From NCBI GenBank assembly GCA_038214135.1, contig JBBQSD010000002.1:62001-126000 (forward strand): a stretch of DNA of 64,000 nucleotides. Reading direction: 5' to 3'. The translations under genes and the position numbers were made by a program. How positions within the stretch are numbered: position 1 is the stretch's first letter; each line of letters starts with the position of its first letter. Below, one piece after another: positions 27,444 to 35,936 of this stretch. Below the pieces are notes generated by a model, which did not search any database, had not been told where the DNA came from, and saw only the letters and a program-made list of their open reading frames with translations. The stretch is from JANLSE01 sp038214135. Its GTDB lineage: Bacteria; Chloroflexota; Chloroflexia; Chloroflexales; Roseiflexaceae.

Positions 27444-28425
27444 CGACAACCACACGCCCACGGATCTGGCCTGCGACAATCTGCCGGCTTACTTCGGGTA
27501 CGTTGGCTAGTGACACGACCTGCACAAGCGAATCAAGCAGTTCTGGCGTAAGATCCTGGGCGAGCCGTGCCCAGGCAACCTGGCGACGATTGAAGGGGCA
27601 CAGAACCGACTCAACGCCAAGGAGTTTGGTGCCACGCAGAATGAATGGAAACACTGTTGTGTTCAGTTGTACACCGCCAGCATTGCCACAGGCTGCCACC
27701 GCGCCATTGTAGGCAAGCGCACGAATAATACCAGCAAGCGTATCGCCGCCAACCGTATCAATGGCAGCAGCCCATGTCTCGCCTTCGAGTGCGCGGCCAG
27801 GAGCGGCAATCTCGGCCCGATCAACAACCCGCGCAGCTCCCAACATGCGTAAATAATCGTGTGTTTCGGGGCGGCCAGTGGCAGCAACAACGCTGAAGCC
27901 AGCTTTCGCAAGTAACGCAACCGCAACACTGCCGACCCCACCAGCCGCCCCCGTCACCAATACCTCACGGTTATTTGGAACAATCCCGGCTTCTTCGAGC
28001 GCCATAACGCACAACATGGCTGTTAGGCCAGCCGTGCCGATTGCCATGCTATGCAGCTGGCTCAGGCCATTGGGCAGCGGCACCAACCATTCCGATTTGA
28101 CGCGGGTGAGTTGGGTGTAACCACCCCAATAGCGCTCACCAATGCCCCAACCCGTCAGGATCACAGCATCGCCGGGCTTGTAGGCAGGGCTACCCGATTC
28201 GATCACCGTGCCAGCAAGATCGATACCGGGCACAAGTGGAAATGATCGAATGATCTTCCCAGTTCCGGTAACAGCCAGGCCATCCTTGTAGTTCAGGCTG
28301 GAATAAGCAACCCGCACGATCACATCGCCGGGTGGCAGATCGGCTGGCGTCAGCGTACGAATCTCGGCTACCGTCGCACCCTCACGCTGATCAACAAGCA
28401 GGGCAGTATATGTCTCGGGAAGCAT
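27430..28425 (-). CDS. NADPH-dependent oxidoreductase, AcuI/YhdH (acrylyl-CoA reductase) family
   Basis: 331 residues from the ATG at 28425, preceded by GAAAGG; this length equals the usual AcuI/YhdH length. A zinc-free medium-chain reductase: SSLNYKDGLAVTG near the start, PGIDLAGTV, AVILTGWGIGERYWGGY and the nucleotide motif VTGAAGGVGSVAV (~150) are characteristic. The family reduces acryloyl-CoA to propionyl-CoA with NADPH, which would detoxify acrylate or serve propionate or 3-hydroxypropionate routes; the exact substrate here is inferred. The histidine kinase starts inside its last codons. Confidence 0.85.
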   Translation of the reverse strand: MLPETYTALLVDQREGATVAEIRTLTPADLPPGDVIVRVAYSSLNYKDGLAVTGTGKIIRSFPLVPGIDLAGTVIESGSPAYKPGDAVILTGWGIGERYWGGYTQLTRVKSEWLVPLPNGLSQLHSMAIGTAGLTAMLCVMALEEAGIVPNNREVLVTGAAGGVGSVAVALLAKAGFSVVAATGRPETHDYLRMLGAARVVDRAEIAAPGRALEGETWAAAIDTVGGDTLAGIIRALAYNGAVAACGNAGGVQLNTTVFPFILRGTKLLGVESVLCPFNRRQVAWARLAQDLTPELLDSLVQVVSLANVPEVSRQIVAGQIRGRVVVDVNT

Positions 28426-28515
28426 GAGCGAACCTTTCAAGGCCACGGTGACATGGTGAAGGGGTGACACGGTGAACGTGCTATTGCGAAGCGGTACAAC
28501 CTTGATCAAGCATCT

Positions 28516-28543
28516 GTCACCATGTCACCATGTCACCATGTCA
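28516..28543. repeat. Octamer tandem repeat overlapping the aldehyde dehydrogenase stop codon
   Basis: Three copies of GTCACCAT plus GTCA, running into the stop codon at 28541-28543. Complementary GGTGACATGGTGA units lie at about 28444-28477, so the pair could fold. Confidence 0.75.
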
Positions 28544-30085
28544 GCGAACATCGGGTAGGAGCGTATAATCGGGGAAATTGCCATAGATGCGCTCGCCCGG
28601 CCCGGCCTGTGTCACACTCTGTACCAGCAACCGGCCACCAACGAAGGCACCCTTCCAGGATTGGCCAATGCCACCAAATGTCTCATCGCGGTCGCCACGC
28701 GAGCGAACCTGATTGATGCCAACCTTGAATGAGCGTAGTTCACCTGCGATCTGTTTGGCCAGCTGCTTATCATCGCAGGCAATTGAAGAGACCAGATTGC
28801 CATTCGATATATTCATCTCGGCAACAAGTTCTTCAAGCCGATCCACAATCACGATTGAGTCCAGCGGACCAAATGGTTCATTATGGTGCAGGCGGCAATT
28901 GCGTGGCACATTCAGCACGGCTCGGGGTGCGAAATAGGCCGAGTTATCCTGATTTGGCAGGAACAAGCTCTCATCGAACTCGCCCTCATGCAGGCCAACT
29001 GCACCATTGCCAATTGCCTCGCTGTACATGACATTCAGTTCCTCGACCTTTTTGTTGTTGATCAGCGGTCCGAAATCGAGGGTCGGCAGTGGGTCATTCG
29101 GCGCATCGACCAGGGTTGGGTTGCCGAATTTGAGCGATTTGAGGACGGGCAGGTACATTTCTAGAAACTTCGGAAATAATTCTCGCTGGACAACAAAACG
29201 CACATAGGCGGTACAGCGTTGTTTGCCATAATCAAAACCCTTTTTAAGTTGGCTGGTCAGGGGTTTCCAATCGGAGTATTTCCAAATCCCGTAGCAGTTC
29301 ACGCCTTCCATCTCCAGCATATAGCGCTTCTCGCGGTCGTAGAGGCTGGAGGCAATATCGCGGCCATTGGTCTTTCCACCAACAAAGGCCAGGCAATCAA
29401 CATCGGTATTGCGGACAAGCGCATCACTGAGTTGGCCACCAGAACCGCTGACAAGCGAGACGGGCAGGCCAGCGCGGCGTGCAATCGCCATGCCGACGGT
29501 CAGCGCATACAGGCTACCATCGGTTGGGGTTTTTGCGATCACCGAATTGCCAGCCAGTACCTGCACGAGCATTGCGTGAACAAGTACCGAGTAGGGGTAA
29601 TTCCAGGAAGCAATATTCGAAATCAGGCCAATTGGAGAACGGCCCACGAGCATACCAGGAATTTCTTCCAGATACCATTCCACACCACTAATGCAGCGAT
29701 CCACATCGACGCAGGCCTGGGCGTAGGGCTTGCCGATCTCCCAGATCAGCAGCCGTGCGATCAGTTCACGATGTTCGCGCAGGCCGTCGAGGCATTCCTT
29801 GACACGCCGCCGCCGCTCATCCAGATCAACCTTTGCCCATTCGTGTTGCTCGGCGGCAGCAAATTTCACCGCGTGGCGGGCAGATTCAAGATCAAGCATT
29901 GGCATGGTGCCAAGCGTCGTGCCATCGACTGCCGAAAAGTAATGTTTGCCATGGCCAGCATGGCCCCACTGTCCCTCAATCAGGTTGAGCACATGGCCGC
30001 CAGAGTCAAAGGCCTCTGGCACCATGGATCGCGCATTTGCAATCACATTCGGCCAGGCAACATCGCGAGCGATCACCTTCGTCAT
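28541..30085 (-). CDS. Aldehyde dehydrogenase family protein
   Basis: 514 residues from the ATG at 30085 (AGAGGA just upstream; an in-frame ATG at 30100 is the other option). NAD(P)-dependent oxidation of an aldehyde to an acid. The fold is recognisable by ISNIASWNYPYSVLVH with the catalytic Asn, the Glu in LEMEGVNCYG, the catalytic Cys in KQRCTAYVRF and LHHNEPFGPLDS near the C-terminus. The sequence around the Cys (QRCTA) differs from the common GQxC motif, so it belongs to a less usual branch. Divergent from the ABC-F gene. A TATAAT lies on the minus strand at 30126-30131 without a good -35. Substrate unknown. Confidence 0.85.
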   Translation of the reverse strand: MTKVIARDVAWPNVIANARSMVPEAFDSGGHVLNLIEGQWGHAGHGKHYFSAVDGTTLGTMPMLDLESARHAVKFAAAEQHEWAKVDLDERRRRVKECLDGLREHRELIARLLIWEIGKPYAQACVDVDRCISGVEWYLEEIPGMLVGRSPIGLISNIASWNYPYSVLVHAMLVQVLAGNSVIAKTPTDGSLYALTVGMAIARRAGLPVSLVSGSGGQLSDALVRNTDVDCLAFVGGKTNGRDIASSLYDREKRYMLEMEGVNCYGIWKYSDWKPLTSQLKKGFDYGKQRCTAYVRFVVQRELFPKFLEMYLPVLKSLKFGNPTLVDAPNDPLPTLDFGPLINNKKVEELNVMYSEAIGNGAVGLHEGEFDESLFLPNQDNSAYFAPRAVLNVPRNCRLHHNEPFGPLDSIVIVDRLEELVAEMNISNGNLVSSIACDDKQLAKQIAGELRSFKVGINQVRSRGDRDETFGGIGQSWKGAFVGGRLLVQSVTQAGPGERIYGNFPDYTLLPDVR

Positions 30086-30206
30086 AGATTCCTCTATCAT
30101 CGATATAGGGCGGTCAACATATTCTATTATACCGTGTAAATCATGATAGCAGATTTTGCGTTAACAATTGCAAGAACGCCAGTCGAATGTCAGCCGAATA
30201 AATGTC

Positions 30207-30232
30207 AGCCAAATAGCGCATGCCATTTGGCT
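30207..30232. promoter_or_regulatory. Inverted repeat overlapping the ABC-F promoter -35
   Basis: AGCCAAAT and ATTTGGCT, perfect eight-base arms ten bases apart; the right arm ends on the first base of the -35 box. A direct repeat AATGTCAGCC lies just before (30187-30196 and 30201-30210). Possible operator. Confidence 0.4.
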
Positions 30233-30260
30233 AGACACAATCGCGCTTCTGCGCTATGAT
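30232..30260 (+). promoter_or_regulatory. Sigma-70 type promoter of the ABC-F leader and gene
   Basis: TAGACA (30232-30237), a 17-base spacer and TATGAT (30255-30260). Start of transcription would be near 30267, giving a leader of about 135 bases. Confidence 0.65.
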
Positions 30261-30324
30261 TGCCATTGCTGTGCCCCGGCAATAGGCCGCAGCCGGCTGC
30301 TACCCACGAAGCAAGGAGTGTTCC

Positions 30325-30363
30325 ATGCTAAGCCACACAATCCATCATCCAACCGCCGTTTAG
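30325..30363 (+). CDS. Leader peptide of 12 residues upstream of the ABC-F gene
   Basis: ATG at 30325 to TAG at 30361-30363 encodes MLSHTIHHPTAV. AAGGAG (30313-30318) stands exactly six bases before the ATG, an ideal ribosome site. The frame differs from that of the ABC-F gene. It ends 38 bases before the ABC-F ATG and just before a pair of competing hairpins, so it is interpreted as a regulatory upstream ORF; no homologue is known to me. Confidence 0.6.
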   Translation: MLSHTIHHPTAV

Positions 30364-30404
30364 CTTGGAGACACCCGCTGTCTCCGTTGAAGGAGACGCA
30401 TATG
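30348..30404 (+). promoter_or_regulatory. Attenuator-like RNA switch over the ABC-F ribosome site
   Basis: Four segments. TCCAA (30348-30352, in the leader ORF) can pair with TTGGA (30365-30369). GGAGACA (30367-30373) pairs with TGTCTCC (30379-30385) over a five-base loop. GTCTCC (30380-30385) pairs with GGAGAC (30392-30397) over GTTGAA, and the latter contains the ABC-F ribosome site AGGAG (30391-30395). The second and third hairpins exclude each other, as in erm-type translational attenuators. Confidence 0.55.
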
Positions 30405-32075
30405 CTTCAAACCCGCAACCTCAGTAAAAGTTATGGCCCAACAACGATTATTGCCGATGCATCGCTGATCATCAATGATGGTGAGCGCGTTGGGCTGATC
30501 GGCCCGAATGGTGTTGGGAAATCGACATTATTGCGCTGCATCACTGGCCACGAGCAACCCGATAAAGGCACGATTGTTCGCTCACCCGCCGATCTGACGA
30601 TTGGCTATCTTTCGCAGGCACTCGATCTCCCTGATGGAACGACTGTTGGTGCGTTTCTGGCCGCTGCCCAGGCCGATTTTACGATTGCCGAACAGCAGCT
30701 ACAAATCGCCGCCGACGCACTTTCTAGCACGAATGATCTGGAGCCAGCGCTGGCTACCTATGATAGTGCGCTTGCGCGTTTCGATGCGCTTGGCGGCTAT
30801 GCACGCGAACATCGGGCGACGGCGATTCTGGATGGCCTGGGTTTGCGCGATATTACTGCGGAACGAGAAACTGGATCGCTGAGTGGTGGCCAGAAAACAC
30901 GTTTGGGCCTGGCAGCGCTGCTACTTGGCGAGCCAGGGCTGTTACTACTTGATGAACCAACCAATCATCTCGATATCGAAGCACTCGAATGGTTGGAAGG
31001 CTTTGTCACAAGCTACCCTCGTTCGGTGCTGATTGTTTCGCACGACCGTGCCTTCCTCGATTCGACCGTTGAGCGGATTGTGCATCTCGATCCAGAGACG
31101 CGCAGCCTACGCAGTTACTCTGGGAACTATAGCGACTTTGCCGAGGCGCGAGCGCAGGAGCATGCTGCCCATGTTGAGGCCTGGAAAAAGCAGCAGGAAT
31201 ATGTTACCAGTGTGCGTTCCGATATTGGGCGGCTGAAGGGCCAGGCGCTGAGCGTGGAACTGACAACAACGCCAAGCCAGCCACAGGTGCGCCGCTTGGC
31301 CAAGAAGGTTGCCAAAAAAGCCAAATCCCGCGAACGAAAACTCGAACGCTATCTCGATTCGGATGAGCGCGTGGAGAAACCGCGCCAGCGCTGGGGCATC
31401 AAACTCGATTTCGGTGAAGCCCAGGAAAGCGGCCGTGCAGTCGTTCGGGTTGAGCAGATGGGCTTCGACTATGCAACAACCATTGGCGATCAAGAACCAG
31501 TATTGCTCCATGATATAACCTTCGAGATTGGCTATGGCGAACGGGTTGCGATTGTTGGGCCAAATGGAACCGGCAAGACAACACTGCTGCGGCTTCTTGA
31601 AGGCAAACTGCAACCGCTGACCGGGCGAGTACGGCTTGGTGCAGCAGTACGGCTGGGGGTTCTTTCACAGGAACACGAAACGCTGAACCCGCGCCAGACG
31701 ATCCTCGAATGTGTGTTAAGCTCACGGCCAATGAGCGAGACGGAGGCGCGCAACTTTTTGCACCTGTTCTTATTCGGCGGCGATAGTGTGTTCAAGCCAA
31801 TCGAGGCATGTTCGCTTGGTGAGCGTAGCCGCCTCCAACTAGCGTTGCTGGTGCTGAGAGGCTGTAATCTGCTATTGTTGGATGAACCGCTCAACCATCT
31901 TGATATTGATGGGCGCGAACATTTTGAAGAGGCGCTCGATGCATTTGAAGGAACCGTGATCGCAATTTCACACGACCGCACATTTCTGCATCATTTTGCC
32001 GAACGTGTGTTAGCAATCCGCGATGGCCAGATCCATTCGTATGCCGATTATGCTGAGTATTTAATGCAGCGATAG
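30402..32075 (+). CDS. ABC-F family ATPase (ribosome-associated, possible antibiotic resistance factor)
   Basis: 557 residues from the ATG at 30402, which follows AGGAG and starts MLQTRNLSKSYG; the frame stays open upstream but has no ribosome site there. Two ABC domains without membrane segments: first Walker A GPNGVGKST (~34-42), signature LSGGQKTRL (~159), Walker B LLLLDEPTNHLD (~181). A charged linker (~240-330, KKVAKKAKSRERKLERYL) follows, then the second Walker A GPNGTGKTT (~386), a signature changed to SLGERSRLQ, and Walker B LLLLDEPLNHLD. Members bind the ribosomal E site and either tune translation or dislodge antibiotics. The leader region points to inducible expression; which subgroup it belongs to is uncertain. 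Confidence 0.92.
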   Translation: MLQTRNLSKSYGPTTIIADASLIINDGERVGLIGPNGVGKSTLLRCITGHEQPDKGTIVRSPADLTIGYLSQALDLPDGTTVGAFLAAAQADFTIAEQQLQIAADALSSTNDLEPALATYDSALARFDALGGYAREHRATAILDGLGLRDITAERETGSLSGGQKTRLGLAALLLGEPGLLLLDEPTNHLDIEALEWLEGFVTSYPRSVLIVSHDRAFLDSTVERIVHLDPETRSLRSYSGNYSDFAEARAQEHAAHVEAWKKQQEYVTSVRSDIGRLKGQALSVELTTTPSQPQVRRLAKKVAKKAKSRERKLERYLDSDERVEKPRQRWGIKLDFGEAQESGRAVVRVEQMGFDYATTIGDQEPVLLHDITFEIGYGERVAIVGPNGTGKTTLLRLLEGKLQPLTGRVRLGAAVRLGVLSQEHETLNPRQTILECVLSSRPMSETEARNFLHLFLFGGDSVFKPIEACSLGERSRLQLALLVLRGCNLLLLDEPLNHLDIDGREHFEEALDAFEGTVIAISHDRTFLHHFAERVLAIRDGQIHSYADYAEYLMQR

Positions 32076-32087
32076 GGAGGGAACGGC

Positions 32088-32849
32088 GTGGCAAATATCA
32101 AACAATCCGTGGCATGGTGGTGTTTTACACCACGGATGCTCACACCCGAACAACTGGTTCGTGCAGCAGCCGACATTGGCTATGTTGCAATCGATCTGGC
32201 CCCACCAGAACACTGGGGATTGGTTAAGGAACATGGGCTGGTGAATAGTGCTGTCAGTGGGCATGTATCAATTGCCGAGGGGCTGAACCGGCGTGAGAAT
32301 CACGAGCGAATCGAGCGCGAACTGCTGGCCAATATTCGGCTGGCCGAGCAGTGGGCCATTCCAAACCTGATCTGCTTTAGTGGCAACCGGGCCGGGCTGA
32401 GCGATGCCGATGGAGCCGAGATCTGTGCGGATGGGTTGCGGCGGGTTGCACGTGCCGCAGAGGATGCAGGAGTGACACTCATCCTCGAACTGCTCAACAG
32501 CAAGATCGATCATCACGATTACCAGGCCGATCACACCGATTGGGGTGTTCGGGTGTGTGAACTCGTTGACTCACCGAGTGTGCGGCTGCTCTACGATATC
32601 TATCACATGCAGATCATGGAGGGCGATATTATTCGCACCATCCGCCAGCACAACCAATGGTTCGGGCACTACCATACTGCTGGCAATCCTGGCCGCCATG
32701 AGATCGATGCAACCCAGGAAATTTACTATCCATCGATCATGCAGGCCATTCAGGCAACCAACTACAGTGGCTATGTCGCACAGGAATTTGTTCCAGCAGG
32801 CGATCCGATTGCCGCACTGCGTGATGCGTTTGCACGCTGCAATGTGTAG
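32088..32849 (+). CDS. Hydroxypyruvate isomerase-like TIM-barrel protein
   Basis: 253 residues from a GTG start with GGGAGGGA upstream, 12 bases after the ABC-F stop. A xylose-isomerase-like barrel: ADIGYVAIDLAPPEHW near the start, NLICFSGNR, VTLILELLNSKIDHHDYQ with a metal-binding Glu, RLLYDIYHMQIMEGDI with Asp and His, GHYHTAGNPGRHEID and YVAQEFVPAG with the final Glu. This set matches the hydroxypyruvate isomerase branch, which interconverts hydroxypyruvate and tartronate semialdehyde; related proteins act on other small sugars. Probably co-transcribed with the ABC-F gene. Confidence 0.85.
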   Translation: MANIKQSVAWWCFTPRMLTPEQLVRAAADIGYVAIDLAPPEHWGLVKEHGLVNSAVSGHVSIAEGLNRRENHERIERELLANIRLAEQWAIPNLICFSGNRAGLSDADGAEICADGLRRVARAAEDAGVTLILELLNSKIDHHDYQADHTDWGVRVCELVDSPSVRLLYDIYHMQIMEGDIIRTIRQHNQWFGHYHTAGNPGRHEIDATQEIYYPSIMQAIQATNYSGYVAQEFVPAGDPIAALRDAFARCNV

Positions 32850-32895
32850 CAGCACAGGCGCGACCAGTGTGCCATAGAGACGCAATCACCGCCCG

Positions 32896-32923
32896 GTAGA
32901 GACGCAAGATTTTGCGTCTCTAC
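32896..32923 (+). terminator. Hairpin repeat GTAGAGACGCAA, probable terminator
   Basis: Twelve paired bases (GTAGAGACGCAA / TTGCGTCTCTAC) with a GATT loop and no T-run. The same sequence family appears at 39673-39695 and 49632-49656 and, degenerate, near 3121 and 32876. Confidence 0.6.
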
Positions 32924-32958
32924 ATTAGACCGTTGCATCTCTATAAGGTTTGCCATGA

Positions 32959-33168
32959 TCACGGAACCGGATCATGGCCGCCATGTGCCCAGGGATGGCA
33001 GCGCAGGATGCGCCTGATGCCCATGTATGAGCCACGCAGCGCCCCATATTTGCGAATGGCCTCAAGTGTGTATTGTGAACACGATGGCGTATAGATGCAA
33101 CTTGGTGGCATCAGCGGTGAGATGAAACGTTGATAGAATCGAATAATTTGGATGAATAGCCATTGCAT
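32959..33168 (-). CDS. yidD: Membrane protein insertion efficiency factor YidD
   Basis: 69 residues; start at the ATG at 33168, nine bases after AAGGA. The signature is complete: an amphipathic start (MQWLFIQIIRFYQRFISP) and the cysteine motif PSCIYTPSCSQY, then AIRKYG, GSYMGIRRILRCHPW. It is a small membrane-associated protein that aids YidC-mediated insertion. It is usually next to rnpA and yidC; here it stands away from them beside moaB. Confidence 0.95.
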   Translation of the reverse strand: MQWLFIQIIRFYQRFISPLMPPSCIYTPSCSQYTLEAIRKYGALRGSYMGIRRILRCHPWAHGGHDPVP

Positions 33169-33194
33169 GATCCGAAATCCTTGTTGATTTATTA

Positions 33195-33710
33195 TCACTT
33201 CTGGCGCAGCGTTTCCCATACCAGATGCGCTAATTGCGGTGCGATTAACTTTTCCATTCCAAGGCGTACGGCAGCAGTTGATCCGGGTAGGCAGAAAATC
33301 AGCAGATCGCCATAGGTGCCAGCGGTTGCGCGAGAGAGCATCGCTGCTGGCCCGATATCCTCATAGGATAACATCCGAAACAGCTCACCAAAGCCTGGTA
33401 GGCGCTTCTCCAGTATGCCATCGATCGCTTCAAATGTACTATCGCGTTTTGTAATTCCCGTCCCGCCATTTGTTAGAACTACCTGGCACCCATCGGCGGC
33501 ACATGCCTGCACAAGCGCCACAATCTGGGTCGGCTCGTCCTTCACGACAGCATAGCGTAACACCTGATGTCCAGCGGCTGCCAGTAATTCGTGGATCGCC
33601 GCACCACTCGTATCGGTTTCTGGTGTGCGTGTATCACTGATTGTCACAACACCACAGCGGATCGCTGGAATCTGCGCTGCGGCGTGGGCCTCGTGTTCTT
33701 TGTGGCTCAT
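33195..33710 (-). CDS. moaB: Molybdenum cofactor biosynthesis protein MoaB/Mog family
   Basis: 171 residues, with AAAGGAA eight bases before the ATG. The MoCF-binding fold is shown by VVTISDTRTPETDTSG, VLTNGGTGITKRDSTFEAI, LPGFGELFRMLSYEDIG and LIFCLPGSTAAVRLGMEKLI. The family adenylylates molybdopterin before molybdenum insertion, or is a close relative of that enzyme. No other cofactor gene lies in the window. Its stop is 27 bases upstream of the yidD start. Confidence 0.93.
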   Translation of the reverse strand: MSHKEHEAHAAAQIPAIRCGVVTISDTRTPETDTSGAAIHELLAAAGHQVLRYAVVKDEPTQIVALVQACAADGCQVVLTNGGTGITKRDSTFEAIDGILEKRLPGFGELFRMLSYEDIGPAAMLSRATAGTYGDLLIFCLPGSTAAVRLGMEKLIAPQLAHLVWETLRQK

Positions 33711-33732
33711 GTGAGGGTTCCTTTACGAGTAT

Positions 33733-35344
<1,612 letters not shown>

Positions 35345-35394
35345 TGGGCGCTTTCAGTGCTATGATACATTCTCGGCAAACTATACCATATTGC

Positions 35395-35423
35395 TTGACC
35401 AAGCTGCTGCGGAAGGCTACAAT
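35395..35423 (+). promoter_or_regulatory. Sigma-70 type promoter of the deoxyribosyltransferase-SARP pair
   Basis: TTGACC (35395-35400), a 17-base spacer and TACAAT (35418-35423). Start expected near 35430, 24 bases before the ATG at 35454. Confidence 0.7.
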
Positions 35424-35453
35424 GCCAGGCCGTATAGTTACAAAAGATATGCA

Positions 35454-35936
35454 ATGATTAAGATCATTAAGCCACCCGAGCCATTGCTGATCGACCCACA
35501 GCGCCCGAGCCTCTTTCTGGCTGGTTCGATTGCAATGGGCCAGGCGGAGCCGTGGCAAGCTATGGTAGAACACGCACTTGCAGATCTGCCAATAACAATT
35601 TTCAACCCGCGTCGTGATCAATGGGATGCGAGCTGGGTTCAATCGATCACCAATCCAGCATTTCGTGCTCAGGTTGAATGGGAGTTGGAAGCGCAGGAGC
35701 GCGCCGATCTGATCATCATGTATTTTGCACCACAGACCCAAGCGCCAATAACGCTGCTAGAACTCGGACTCTTTGCCCACAGCCAACGGCTGATCGTCTG
35801 TTGCCCAGATGGATTCTGGCGCAAGGGCAATGTCGAAGTTGTCTGCGCTCGCTATAATATTCCGCTGGCCAGTTCACTCGATATGCTGATACAACACGCA
35901 CGGCAACGCCTTGGATCGTGGGTGGCAGAAGGATGA
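35454..35936 (+). CDS. Nucleoside 2-deoxyribosyltransferase-like protein
   Basis: 160 residues from the ATG at 35454, chosen because the promoter would start at about 35430; the frame is open upstream. Visible: PSLFLAGSIAMGQAEPWQ at the N-terminus (the Gly-Ser nucleotide-binding turn), FNPRRDQWD, VEWELEAQERADLIIMYF and APITLLELGLFA with the conserved Glu of the family. Members move deoxyribose between bases, or act on N-glycosidic bonds of nucleotides in signalling and defence systems. It overlaps the SARP-type gene by ATGA, so the two are translated together; the link in function is unknown. Confidence 0.75.
   Translation: MIKIIKPPEPLLIDPQRPSLFLAGSIAMGQAEPWQAMVEHALADLPITIFNPRRDQWDASWVQSITNPAFRAQVEWELEAQERADLIIMYFAPQTQAPITLLELGLFAHSQRLIVCCPDGFWRKGNVEVVCARYNIPLASSLDMLIQHARQRLGSWVAEG

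Noticed and set aside
29219..30139. Long plus-strand reading frame opposite the aldehyde dehydrogenase
   Set aside because: Antisense to a gene with clear catalytic motifs; the translation has no recognisable domain and no ribosome site.
30168..30401. In-frame upstream extension of the ABC-F gene from 30168
   Set aside because: The frame is open, but the upstream ATG has no ribosome site, the translated part matches nothing, and it would run through the promoter and leader ORF. AGGAG precedes the ATG at 30402, where the ABC domain begins.
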